A stretch of DNA of 64,000 nt, from contig NZ_RPFZ01000001.1 in NCBI RefSeq assembly GCF_003815535.1, forward strand, positions 1,550,001 to 1,614,000, given 5' to 3'. Made by a program: the position numbers and the translations under genes. The DNA comes from Aurantiacibacter spongiae. GTDB taxonomy: Bacteria; Pseudomonadota; Alphaproteobacteria; Sphingomonadales; Sphingomonadaceae. The notes beneath the pieces are model-generated. The model did not search any database, was not told where the DNA came from, and was given only the letters and a program-made list of their open reading frames with translations. Below, piece after piece: positions 36,291-44,953 of this stretch (position 1 is the first letter of the stretch; the number at the start of each line of letters is the position of its first letter).

Positions 36291-37457
36291 ATGAACGTTC
36301 TTCACGTTTCGAACGATCTTCCCGACCCTATAGAGGGGGACAAGACGAAGGCCATCGAAGCGTTCGTGAAGCTGAGCGACCGCGCATTTTCCAACCGGGT
36401 GATTTCCCTCAACCGGACATTCGGCGCATCTTTCTCGACCGCGGTCGGAACAATCTTCGGGAGAAGGCGCGACCCGATCATCTCACAGAAAGTTGCGTTC
36501 GGCCACAATGTCGCGGTGAGGTATCGCGCTCCGCCCAAAGGCATCCTGCACCGTACCCGCCTTGAGCGACTGGCCGGCGAACTCGCCCCCCCGCCCGGTT
36601 TCTCGCCGGATCTGCTGGTGGGTCACAAGTTGACCGTGGAGGGCTTTGTCGTCCACCGCATGGCGCGCGAGTTGCACCTTCCCTATGCGCTCACGATACA
36701 GGGCGACACGGATACGAAAATTCTTCGCGCGCGGCCCGACCTTCGGCGAAAGCTCGGTGATATTTATCGCGGCGCCGGCGCCGTCGTTTCCCTTGCCCCG
36801 TGGTCACTCGAGCAGGTCGAGCGTCTCCTGGGCCCCCGCGATGTCGGTACATTCGTCATTCCGTGCCCTACCGATCTCGACGGTGTGAAATCCCCCCGGG
36901 CAGGGGACGGCAAGTTCCTCACGGTGTTTCACCTCAAGAGCTATCGCCGCAAGAATTTCGCCGGGATGCTCTCCGCGCTCGACATACTCTCGCTACGCGG
37001 ATCGGAACCACGGCTCTGTGTCGCGGGGGGCGGGTCGGAGGATGATATCGAGGCCGTCACCCGCTTGGCCGGGACCAGGCCAGTCACGTTCGAAGGTGCG
37101 ATCGGGAGAGACGCGATGGCCGCCAGAATGAATGCCGCCTCCGCGTTCGTCCTGCCCTCCTTGCGCGAGAGTTTCGGCCTCGTGTTCATCGAGGCACTGC
37201 TGGCGGGATGCCCTGTCATCTATCCCGCCGGGCAGGCCATTTCCGGCTTTTTCGAAAAACGCAGCTTCGCCGTCGCGGTAAACCCTCGTGACAACAGGGC
37301 CATTGCCGCGGCAATGGCTCACATGCTCGAGAACGAGGCGGAAGCGAAAGCCGATCTGGCCGAGTGGCAGCAAAGCGCGGAAGCCCGTCGCTTCATGCGG
37401 GAGAATATCGCCGATGCCTATGTTGCGGCGCTCAGGTCCGCCGTTCGGCCAGGGTAG
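36291..37457 (+). CDS. Glycosyltransferase family 4
   Basis: A 388-residue GT-B enzyme. The N-terminal domain begins MNVLHVSNDLPDPIEGDKTK. The C-terminal domain carries FLTVFHLKSYRRKNFAGMLSAL, LCVAGGGSEDDIEAV and the donor-binding block ASAFVLPSLRESFGLVFIEALLAGCPVI, including the E-x7-E motif (ESFGLVFIE). Donor and acceptor are unknown. It follows the Wzc-like gene by 45 nt and its end overlaps the convergent polymerase gene by 26 nt. Confidence 0.9.
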   Translation: MNVLHVSNDLPDPIEGDKTKAIEAFVKLSDRAFSNRVISLNRTFGASFSTAVGTIFGRRRDPIISQKVAFGHNVAVRYRAPPKGILHRTRLERLAGELAPPPGFSPDLLVGHKLTVEGFVVHRMARELHLPYALTIQGDTDTKILRARPDLRRKLGDIYRGAGAVVSLAPWSLEQVERLLGPRDVGTFVIPCPTDLDGVKSPRAGDGKFLTVFHLKSYRRKNFAGMLSALDILSLRGSEPRLCVAGGGSEDDIEAVTRLAGTRPVTFEGAIGRDAMAARMNAASAFVLPSLRESFGLVFIEALLAGCPVIYPAGQAISGFFEKRSFAVAVNPRDNRAIAAAMAHMLENEAEAKADLAEWQQSAEARRFMRENIADAYVAALRSAVRPG

Positions 37458-38736
37458 CAGGACTACTGCGCAGACCGAGCGTGCCGAGCGATACGCAGCT
37501 TCCCAGCAGGAAGAAATACCAGGTCTGAAGGCTCAGCCATGCGGCGACCGAAACCAGCCCGAAGGCAAAGACCGCGAGAGAAACGGCGACTCCGACCAGC
37601 AACCGCCTGTCGATGATCGAATGGCGCTTGGCAGCTCGCGATATAGAGACAAGTGCGACGATCGTGCCGACTATCAGCAGAAGCGGGGGCAGAATACCGT
37701 ACTGGATCGCAAGCAGCAGCCAGTAATTGTCGACCGATGCCTGCATCCAGACCGGGCGCTCCCACTGGTCTATACCGCTGCCGAACAGAGGATTGTTTTC
37801 AACCGAGGCGGACCCGTACCGCCAGATCAGTACCCGGTTGAATGCACTTGCCGAGTTGAGCGAGGCGTAGCGAACCAGCAGCCGGAACGCTCCGGCCTCG
37901 GTCGCGAACTGGGCGACGAACAGGAATACCCCGCCGATCAGAAGGAGCAGACGCCAGCTCGCCTTGCGCACCCTTTCCACGAGGAAATTGTACCCGACGA
38001 GGGCGGTGCCGGATACGAGCGCCAGGATGGCCGCCGAGCTGATCGAGAAGAAGCCGCAAAACGATGCCAGGAGGCCGGCGATCCGCGGCCAACCCCTCAA
38101 GGAGGAAAGGGCGTAGATTGGCAGGAAGCTGCACAGGAACACACCTCCTAGTATCGGATGGGCGAACGGTCCGGGCGTCCGCAGCAGGCCCAGCCGCTCG
38201 ATCGGACGACCGATGTAGTTGTCTCCCATGATCTGCGCGGCGAGCGGCTGAATGATGAGTGTGCGGCTGACGGATTCCAAAGCCATCAGGCCGCCGACCA
38301 CGATCAGGCCCGGCGCGCTCATCACCAGCATGAAGCGCAAGTGCCGGACGCTGGTGATGCATGATCTGGCGAGAAAGTAGGACAGGGCAATCTCGATTAC
38401 CTGCCCGCCCCCGGTACTTAACGCGGTGGACAGACCCGTGTTCTGGTAAAGCGCGACGAATATCCAGAGGGCAGCGACGAGAACCAGCGAATCCACCACC
38501 CGCCAACGCCAGCGGCCTGCCTGCAGCGATCGCAGGACGTAAGGGATGCTCACGAGCAGGACGATCCGGAACAACGGCAGGAGGATATCGCCGACCGATA
38601 CGGAAAATTGCGGCGGCATGAGCATCGCGTAGATGAGGATTGCCCCGACATAGGCCCCGGTCATCCGCACCGGACCCGTTGCCTCGGCGTGTTGGCGCCG
38701 GTCGTCATTGCTAACTGGGGCGGGCACGCTGGCCAT
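37432..38736 (-). CDS. O-antigen/exopolysaccharide polymerase-like membrane protein (Wzy)
   Basis: A 434-residue protein with about 10-12 membrane helices, as expected of Wzy polymerases or O-antigen ligases. A periplasmic loop near residues 270-330 contains GAFRLLVRYASLNSASAFNRVLIWRYGS and NPLFGSGIDQW, comparable to the Wzy_C/ligase signature (R..W..al..i..~P~~G~G~). The ATG at 38736 (MASVPAP) is preferred over the longer frame, because the upstream extension overlaps the intergenic region and is not membrane-like. Predicted to polymerise repeat units in the periplasm. Confidence 0.85.
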   Translation of the reverse strand: MASVPAPVSNDDRRQHAEATGPVRMTGAYVGAILIYAMLMPPQFSVSVGDILLPLFRIVLLVSIPYVLRSLQAGRWRWRVVDSLVLVAALWIFVALYQNTGLSTALSTGGGQVIEIALSYFLARSCITSVRHLRFMLVMSAPGLIVVGGLMALESVSRTLIIQPLAAQIMGDNYIGRPIERLGLLRTPGPFAHPILGGVFLCSFLPIYALSSLRGWPRIAGLLASFCGFFSISSAAILALVSGTALVGYNFLVERVRKASWRLLLLIGGVFLFVAQFATEAGAFRLLVRYASLNSASAFNRVLIWRYGSASVENNPLFGSGIDQWERPVWMQASVDNYWLLLAIQYGILPPLLLIVGTIVALVSISRAAKRHSIIDRRLLVGVAVSLAVFAFGLVSVAAWLSLQTWYFFLLGSCVSLGTLGLRSSPATLAERRT

Positions 38737-38880
38737 GTTCGATCCGATCTCGCAACTTAGCGCCACAGCCGCATACCCCGCATGACGCGGCGCGCACAAC
38801 CTTGGCGATTGCAAATACTGCTTTCCTACATCCCCCGGCCTTCCACACGCGCCAGCTGTTCAAACATTAAGGAGCGCAAT

Positions 38881-39150
38881 ATGACCTACGATCCGTTCGC
38901 CCAGTTCGCCGATAATCCGATGGCACCGGCCGAGGAATGTTTCCCTGTGACGCCGGCGGACGATGCGGACCTGGCCCGGGTTACGAAGGCAATCTACATC
39001 GGCGAAGGTGGTGATATCGTGGTGCGAACGCTCGCGAATGATGAAGATGTGACTTTCCGTAACGTTCCGGCGGGCGCGGTCCTCAGCTTGCGCGTTCGCG
39101 CCGTGCGATCGGCGGGAACCACCGCCGGCGCCATCGTGGGCCTTGCCTGA
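38881..39150 (+). CDS. Spike base protein, RCAP_rcc01079 (GhsA) family
   Basis: An 89-residue protein preceded by TAAGGAG 7 nt before the ATG. Its pattern PADDADLARVTKAIYIGEGG, DIVVRTLANDEDVTFRNVPAG and SLRVRAVRSAGTTAGAIVGL matches the spike base protein family named after Rhodobacter capsulatus rcc01079. There, rcc01079 and rcc01080 encode head spikes of the gene transfer agent that help particles bind capsule. It overlaps the 704-residue downstream gene by one base (TGATG). There is no signal peptide, fitting a virion-type protein. No other particle gene is nearby. Confidence 0.78.
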   Translation: MTYDPFAQFADNPMAPAEECFPVTPADDADLARVTKAIYIGEGGDIVVRTLANDEDVTFRNVPAGAVLSLRVRAVRSAGTTAGAIVGLA

Positions 39151-41264
39151 TGGCTGGTCTCGGTTTCGGTTTCGGCGCGATCGCGGCGTCTCCGGTCTGG
39201 CCGGGCGGCGGGCCTGGCGCCATGCTACGATCCCTCAGCCCCGCGCCGGAATGGGACGGCATTGCCGGAAGCGGCTTCACGACCGTGCCGGCCGACCCTG
39301 TCCGCATCACCGCAAAACCGGTCTGCCGACTTCTGACGCCGCCGCGCCAATGGTTCACGGACGAGCTTGTCGTAGGCGTGGCTGCCGCGGCCAACTCCGG
39401 CGGGTCGCTGATCGACAATCTCGGGATGGACAAGGTCGTCTTTCATTTCGAGGGCAGCGCGGTCGAAGTCGATACGCCCGGGTTTCACACCTTCGCCGAC
39501 GTCAACGGCGACACCGTCACATATCTGGGCTGGTGGGTGCGCCTGAAGCGACCTGTTGGCGTAAAGGGCTTCGCCAACCTCTACGTGGAGGCAATTGCGC
39601 AGGACGCTTCCATGCAAGGGCGGGTGATCGGCCCTTATGTCTTCGCACCGCAAGATGTCGTTTATGAAGGAGAGGTGACGGTTGGCTCCGCCGGCGGCGC
39701 CGATTTTGCCACGCTGGACGAAGCGACGGACCACGTGAAGGCACGCGGTTGGCGCAGTTCGCTTATCACGATCATAGAGCCGGGGTTGTACGACATGACA
39801 GCCGATAACGCGCCGGTCATGAACGACATGCCCGGCTACTGCACGATCACAGCCAGCGTTCCGGGCGTGTCCATCGGGAAGTCCGCCTATGTCGATGACA
39901 GTTCGGCGGTCTTGCAGAACAACAACATGCCGATCCACTTCGCCGGGCGTGACCTGACGATCGACCGCAACAACGTGGTCGAGATCTGGGGACCGACGAG
40001 CGACGCCGGTTTTCACTGGCTGGACGGAATCAACGTATCGACCTCCGATCCTGCGGGGCGGTACGAGTTGCGGCGGGGTATCGCGGCGGATGCGTTCGGA
40101 TGGTTTGCGCGAGGATATCCGTGGGTCACTGAATGCGCGTTCAGCAAGATCGCGGGGCCCGCAAGTCGCTGCGCGCTTGTTCGCGGGTGCACCATGGAGG
40201 AAATCACCTACGACATCGCGACGCAGGCCCATTGTATCGTCGGCAATTCGATCTCGAACCATAGTTCGGAATGGTTCAATAGGGATAATCCGGTCTTCAC
40301 CGTCCGCTACGACGGCGCGGAAGCGGCCGCCACGCTGTCGCGTAGCGGCGGGGCCAGCGCGGCGAACGCGGTCTACACCGCGACATGGGGCACAAGCACG
40401 GCAACTTTCGTGACCGGCAATCTGGAGAAATACTACCTCGGCACCGATGGCGACGGCTACTTCTTTCAGGACGTGATCGACTGGGTGAATTCGCTGCCCG
40501 GCTGGAATGCGAGCGTGGATGATCCCACCTTCGCCAGGGAAGTCGCTGCGGGTCACGGCTCGCTTCGTCAGCTCAAGGGGCAGGGGTTCGGCGGCGGCGG
40601 CAACCAGAACGCTCCGGCGGATGCAAAGGCGCGCGACGTCCAGATCGTGGCGATGTTCGATCGCCACGGCGACTTCTTCCAGCACGGGACCGGCAATATG
40701 GAGAACGTCTACTGCGCCGACAATCTGCTCGATAACGTGGAGACGCAGTGCATCTTCATATCGACGACGAAGCGACCCGGTTATTCGAACGACATGGTGT
40801 TCATCAACAACACCTTCTTCATCAACCCCGTCGCGGGCGAGTACTATGATCCTGCCGCGCTTTCGAGCCAACTGGGTCGGCGCGATACGGTGGCGAGCCA
40901 CATCGTCATCGCCCACAATACCTTCGTCAACCAGCGCATCCTGATCCGCACGGATAATGCCGGCTTCGACCTCGATCGCTACTGCCTCATCGCGAACAAT
41001 GCCGGCGACCGGATCGAATTCGCCGGGGCGCCCGATGGCGATCTGGCGATCGCCGGGAACCACTTGCATGCCGGCTCCAGCGTGCCGGTGGGCGCAATCG
41101 GGACAACAATTGGCGGGGACGAGACCAGTCTGTACGCGAATGTGCAATCCGGCGACTTCAGACCCGCAGGAGCTTTGCTGACCGCCCTGCGGCCGCCCGT
41201 GGTGCAATACGACGCGCAGTTCGAGAAACGGCCCGTCCTGTGCGCTGCGGGAGCGCTTGCCTGA
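39150..41264 (+). CDS. Putative spike/beta-helix fibre protein (GhsB-like)
   Basis: A 704-residue protein without signal peptide or membrane helix. The N-terminus MAGLGFGFGAIAASPVW is Gly-rich like many tail and GTA proteins. Residues 60-170 form a beta-rich domain. From about 175 onward (GGADFATLDEATDHVKARGW) a pectate-lyase-like right-handed beta-helix is likely, with repeated short strands such as CTITASVPGVSIG, MVFINNTFFINP and IVIAHNTFVNQRIL. The gene is translationally coupled to the spike-base gene, so it is probably the spike fibre that binds or cuts polysaccharide. It lies inside the polysaccharide locus. A secreted lyase or epimerase is less likely because no export signal is seen. 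Confidence 0.65.
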   Translation: MAGLGFGFGAIAASPVWPGGGPGAMLRSLSPAPEWDGIAGSGFTTVPADPVRITAKPVCRLLTPPRQWFTDELVVGVAAAANSGGSLIDNLGMDKVVFHFEGSAVEVDTPGFHTFADVNGDTVTYLGWWVRLKRPVGVKGFANLYVEAIAQDASMQGRVIGPYVFAPQDVVYEGEVTVGSAGGADFATLDEATDHVKARGWRSSLITIIEPGLYDMTADNAPVMNDMPGYCTITASVPGVSIGKSAYVDDSSAVLQNNNMPIHFAGRDLTIDRNNVVEIWGPTSDAGFHWLDGINVSTSDPAGRYELRRGIAADAFGWFARGYPWVTECAFSKIAGPASRCALVRGCTMEEITYDIATQAHCIVGNSISNHSSEWFNRDNPVFTVRYDGAEAAATLSRSGGASAANAVYTATWGTSTATFVTGNLEKYYLGTDGDGYFFQDVIDWVNSLPGWNASVDDPTFAREVAAGHGSLRQLKGQGFGGGGNQNAPADAKARDVQIVAMFDRHGDFFQHGTGNMENVYCADNLLDNVETQCIFISTTKRPGYSNDMVFINNTFFINPVAGEYYDPAALSSQLGRRDTVASHIVIAHNTFVNQRILIRTDNAGFDLDRYCLIANNAGDRIEFAGAPDGDLAIAGNHLHAGSSVPVGAIGTTIGGDETSLYANVQSGDFRPAGALLTALRPPVVQYDAQFEKRPVLCAAGALA

Positions 41265-41270
41265 TCGTCT

Positions 41271-41879
41271 TCAGGGGGAGGGGCGGGTGTTTCGTGACCG
41301 GTCGGGCCGGTCCGGCAACCGCCGCTCTCCCACTATGCGGGCGGGCGATCCGGCCACGATTGCGAAGTCAGGCGCGTCGGTTTTCACCACCGCACCCGCC
41401 GCAATCACGGCGCCGCGACCGATGGTGACGCCAGGCAGGATAAGCGCGCGGGTGGCGAGCCAGACATCGTCACCGATGACGATGTCACCTTCTCGCATGG
41501 GTTGTTCCGATATAGGCTCGCCCGCCCCGATGTCGTAGGTTGCCGCCGTCAGCATGACTTCCGGACCGAACAGGACATCGTCGCCGATCCGTATACGGCC
41601 CTGAAGGGGACCGGCCCAGATATGGCAACGCGAACCGATCCGCACGCGCTTTCCAATCACGATATTGTGCGGATTTGTGAAGTTGGCATCGAAACTGATG
41701 TTGCTCTGCCGGCCCAGTGTCATTTCGCGCAGTGGGACAACGTGGCCGTAATTGTAGTAATTGACCATCTTGAGAAGATGCAGCCACGCCCGGGGATCGA
41801 GTATCGAGCGAACGAACCGCATCCGACGCTGGCGCTTGTCCGGCGGGTTCTTGTAAACAGGGGCGGGCGTGGTCATCAT
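41271..41879 (-). CDS. Hexapeptide-repeat acyltransferase (WcaF/maltose O-acetyltransferase-like)
   Basis: A 202-residue left-handed beta-helix acyltransferase, expected to O-acetylate a sugar. The hexapeptide pattern runs from about residue 60 to 185 (IVIGKRVRIGSRCHIWAGPLQGRIRIGDDVLFG, IVIGDDVWLATRALILPGVTIGRGAVIAAGAVV), ending with VAGSPARIVGER. The catalytic-type His in the loop appears replaced by the YDIGAGEP region, so the active His should be checked. It overlaps the sulfotransferase gene by 4 nt. Confidence 0.88.
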   Translation of the reverse strand: MMTTPAPVYKNPPDKRQRRMRFVRSILDPRAWLHLLKMVNYYNYGHVVPLREMTLGRQSNISFDANFTNPHNIVIGKRVRIGSRCHIWAGPLQGRIRIGDDVLFGPEVMLTAATYDIGAGEPISEQPMREGDIVIGDDVWLATRALILPGVTIGRGAVIAAGAVVKTDAPDFAIVAGSPARIVGERRLPDRPDRSRNTRPSP

Positions 41880-42721
41880 GCAGCCCGGCTGCGAAGGTGC
41901 CGCCAGATTTGCAAGTCCCTGCCATAATGGCGGCGGACAAAATCGCGCACTACTTCCCCGTCTTCCAGACGAACGCCCTCGTCCCCCGCCGCACGGTCCC
42001 GATAGACGAACCTTTGCAAGACCGGTTTCGCGCTCTGCGGCAGAATGGCCTTCACCGCTTTCAACCTTCCTTCGCTCCCTTCGGCGAACCTGCGCAACAG
42101 CGCGAAGCGGTGCGTCTTGGTCGTGTTGGCGCGTGTTTCGTGAAAGGGTGCGATCTTCATATCCCCCCTTTGGAGATATCGTTGCAGATCGCCGTGCATT
42201 CGTTGCAGCGTCCGCGTCGTAAAGAGCCGGTCCGCGACCGTTTCTCCATCGAGTTCGACAAACGCCGACTGTCTTTCGAAATGCACGTAGCCATACGGAA
42301 GATCGTTGCCGCTAATCAACAGCGGCTCGATCTCGCGAAGCGTTCGGCTCACCGCATCTTCCAGCGCCGTGGCGGACAGATCGCCCACCGCTACGCGGTG
42401 AAACTGCTTCAACCTTTGCGCCACCGAGGATACCAGGCGTTCGTGCGGCTCCCTGAGGATCGCATAGCACCGGTAATCGCGCAGTTTGCCGAATTCACGC
42501 GGGAACCGGTCCCGGAGGCAGCGAAGCGTCAGGTGATGAAAATCCCGATAGTCATGCTCGTCTCCCACGGCGAAGGTGAAAGCCCGCTCGGGATGGGGCG
42601 GCAGGCCGACGGCCATGCTCGCCCCGCTCTCGTCAAACGGTTCCAGAACGCTGCGAACGGACGTGCCAGCGCACTTCGGAATATGCACGAAGGCGAACCG
42701 ATGGGTGTCGCTGATTATCAT
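41876..42721 (-). CDS. Sulfotransferase family 2 protein
   Basis: A 281-residue protein of the carbohydrate sulfotransferase-2 type. The 5'-PSB motif FVHIPKCAGTSVRSVL occupies residues 11-26 with Lys16 as phosphate-binding residue. The 3'-phosphate segment is YAILREPHERLVSSV. The rest is helical and basic at its end. Donor would be PAPS, acceptor a sugar hydroxyl in the surface polymer. Second of three sulfotransferase-like genes; co-translated with the acetyltransferase. Confidence 0.88.
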   Translation of the reverse strand: MIISDTHRFAFVHIPKCAGTSVRSVLEPFDESGASMAVGLPPHPERAFTFAVGDEHDYRDFHHLTLRCLRDRFPREFGKLRDYRCYAILREPHERLVSSVAQRLKQFHRVAVGDLSATALEDAVSRTLREIEPLLISGNDLPYGYVHFERQSAFVELDGETVADRLFTTRTLQRMHGDLQRYLQRGDMKIAPFHETRANTTKTHRFALLRRFAEGSEGRLKAVKAILPQSAKPVLQRFVYRDRAAGDEGVRLEDGEVVRDFVRRHYGRDLQIWRHLRSRAA

Positions 42722-42831
42722 TCGCGGTCTGTCCGCCTGTTAGATCCTGGCGTGTCCGGATACGTCGTTGGCCCGAGCTCGGGCTGGATTTTGCACGCCT
42801 ATTCCTTCACGGCAACGTCGAATTTCACGCG

Positions 42832-44169
42832 ATGCGGATACGCACTCGCCCGGAGCCACAGTCGACTATGCCTTCCGGTCCACTCCGCAAGAACCTGAAC
42901 CGGGTGGCAAGCCGGCTCGGTCGACTCCGCTTCGAGCTCATTCTCGGCCTGGTGCTGCGCGGTGCGAGCGCGGTGACAGGGTTCGCCCTCGTCTGGCTGA
43001 TCGTCCAGGTATTCGGTGCAGAAGTCGTCGGTCTCTACCAACTCGGCATCGTGACCATGACGCTTTCCTCGGTGCTCGCCTGCCAGGGTCTCGACCGCAT
43101 TCTCGTGCGCGATGCATCGGTCGCTATTCACGAAGGAAATCTCGCCGAGGGCAAGGCCAAATTCCTGACCGCCTGCACGCGCATCCTCTGCGTCGGGATA
43201 CCGTTGACTGTTCTGATCGTCGTTTTCGCCGATCCGCTTGCCAATCGGCTCCTGAGGGAACCGGCCGCCGCGGTTCACTTGCGGATACTCGCTCCGGCGC
43301 TCGTCACGACTGCGATCATCCGCGTGAGCGCGTCCCTGCTGCGCGCGCGTGGAGATGTGATGCTATCCCAGTCTCTCGACGGATGGACCTATTCCGGCAT
43401 CGCCGCAATCGTAGTCGGGTCGATCTGGCTGTCCGGAATGACGGCAGACGCTCGGCTTCCGGCCGCCGCCTATCTCGGCGGGACGACAATCGTCATGACC
43501 GCGGGCCTGATCGTCGTTGTGCGTATGACCCGAGGATGGACCGTCGATCGCAAGGCCGCTCTCTCCGTCGCGCCCGGCCTGAGAATTGCCGGGTTCAACG
43601 CCCTGGCGCAGTTCAACACGTGGATCGGGCTGGCTCTGCTGACCGCGAGCGCGGGTGCCGCGAGTGCGGGGATATTCCGGGTGGGTTTCCAGTTCTGCCT
43701 GCTCTTCACGCTCATCAACAGCAGTTTCGCCATGATGATCGGCCCGCATATCGCCAGGGCGGCAGCGGTGCGGGACGCCGGCGGCGTCAAGGGCACGCTG
43801 CGTACCGCAACCCTTCTCGGCTGCGGCATTTGTCTCCCGCTGCTTCTGGGTCTTATGGTGTTTGCGGAAGACGCGATGCGCCTGTTCGGGCCGGACTTCA
43901 TCCGCGGAGCGAATGCCCTGCGGGTGCTGGCCGCCGGTCAATTCCTCAACGTTGCCTTCGGCCCGGTCGGTGCAGCGCTGACGATGATGAAGTCGGAAAA
44001 AGCCGTATTGCGGATCGAGGTCGTCGCGACCGCAGCGGGGGTCTTGCTGACCATTGTTTTGATACCGCCATACGGCATGCTCGGCGCGGCAATTGGAGCG
44101 ACGAGTGCGATCATCCTGAGAAACACCCTCTCATTTGCGACATTGCGCTTTCGCCTGCGCCGTATCTAG
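42832..44169 (+). CDS. Oligosaccharide flippase (Wzx family)
   Basis: A 445-residue membrane protein with about 12-14 predicted helices and the polysaccharide biosynthesis/MATE-like pattern. An early ELILGLVLRGASAVTGFALVWLI helix pair, conserved FGAEVVGLYQLGIVTM, and the C-terminal GMLGAAIGATSAIILRNTL are typical of Wzx. It flips undecaprenyl-linked repeat units across the inner membrane. ATG 42832 or ATG 42868 may be used. It is convergent with the third sulfotransferase, overlapping its stop by 4 nt. Confidence 0.9.
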   Translation: MRIRTRPEPQSTMPSGPLRKNLNRVASRLGRLRFELILGLVLRGASAVTGFALVWLIVQVFGAEVVGLYQLGIVTMTLSSVLACQGLDRILVRDASVAIHEGNLAEGKAKFLTACTRILCVGIPLTVLIVVFADPLANRLLREPAAAVHLRILAPALVTTAIIRVSASLLRARGDVMLSQSLDGWTYSGIAAIVVGSIWLSGMTADARLPAAAYLGGTTIVMTAGLIVVVRMTRGWTVDRKAALSVAPGLRIAGFNALAQFNTWIGLALLTASAGAASAGIFRVGFQFCLLFTLINSSFAMMIGPHIARAAAVRDAGGVKGTLRTATLLGCGICLPLLLGLMVFAEDAMRLFGPDFIRGANALRVLAAGQFLNVAFGPVGAALTMMKSEKAVLRIEVVATAAGVLLTIVLIPPYGMLGAAIGATSAIILRNTLSFATLRFRLRRI

Positions 44170-44933
44170 CCGCTTTCGGGGGATTGTTCACGCATCCAGG
44201 TTTCCACCGCTTCGTAAAGTGCCACATCCTGCGCATACCATCGCCGCAGGTTGTCCCGCGCCTTGTCGCTGAATTCGGGAGTGCCGGCGTAATCGTTGCT
44301 GTGCGCGCCCCTGCGTCCGGTTTGCAGTTCCGGACGACAGGCGATGCCCGCCCGCCGCAGAAACATATCGAGATCTTCTTCGAAATGTTCCTGGCGAATG
44401 ATCCAGATCGGCTGGCGCACAGAGAAGATATCGCCGGCAAGACCAATCCAGTCGGACTGGTTCTGCGAGGCATGGCGAATGGATTTCATTGCCGCGACGG
44501 CGCGCATGCCCGTCTCGCCCGGTTCGAACAGCGCCTCGGCAAGATCATTGGCGTGTTCGAACCGGGCGAACGCCGTCTCTTCATGAGGTGTCCAGGCGAT
44601 ATCGTTGAGAGGCCGACCACGCCGCTTGCGGGAGTAGAAGCCAGAGCGGAATCGACTGACCGGCTCCCGGATTGAAAAGAAGTAGTCGCTTTCGAGCGGC
44701 AGGTCTTCGAGATAGACGTCGTGGTTGAGAGAAAACAGCAGTACCCCGTCCTCGGCGCGGTTTATCTGTGCGATAGCCTGCTTGATCTGCGAACCCGCCG
44801 CCTTCCCGACATGCAGGAAGTAGATGACCCTCCGGCCCGGTCTTGACCTGCGGACGCGGCGGAAGCGTATTTCCAGCCCTCGCGCGTTGCTCCATTGCAC
44901 GACGCGTTCGGCCCATCTGCTGGTTGCTGACAT
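44166..44933 (-). CDS. Sulfotransferase-like protein
   Basis: A 255-residue protein with FLHVGKAAGSQIKQAI (His41, Lys44), the 5'-PSB variant found in heparan-sulfate-type and uncharacterised bacterial sulfotransferases. FFSIREPVSRFRSGFYSRKRRG serves as the 3'-phosphate segment. ATG 44933 is chosen because AGGAT lies about 6 nt upstream and this start leaves the rfbB end free; ATG 44996 would overlap rfbB by 43 nt. Third sulfotransferase of the locus, placed 20 nt downstream of the rhamnose operon. Confidence 0.82.
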   Translation of the reverse strand: MSATSRWAERVVQWSNARGLEIRFRRVRRSRPGRRVIYFLHVGKAAGSQIKQAIAQINRAEDGVLLFSLNHDVYLEDLPLESDYFFSIREPVSRFRSGFYSRKRRGRPLNDIAWTPHEETAFARFEHANDLAEALFEPGETGMRAVAAMKSIRHASQNQSDWIGLAGDIFSVRQPIWIIRQEHFEEDLDMFLRRAGIACRPELQTGRRGAHSNDYAGTPEFSDKARDNLRRWYAQDVALYEAVETWMREQSPESG

Positions 44934-44953
44934 GAGATCCTGCCCCGCGCGGC

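Noticed and set aside
39225-41207. 660-codon minus-strand open frame opposite the spike fibre gene
   Set aside because: The His/Arg/Val-rich translation has no domain pattern; the plus-strand frame has a coupled start and beta-helix pattern.
38881-41264. Prophage remnant
   Set aside because: Only the spike pair is present; there are no capsid, terminase, portal, lysis or integrase genes, and base composition matches the surroundings.
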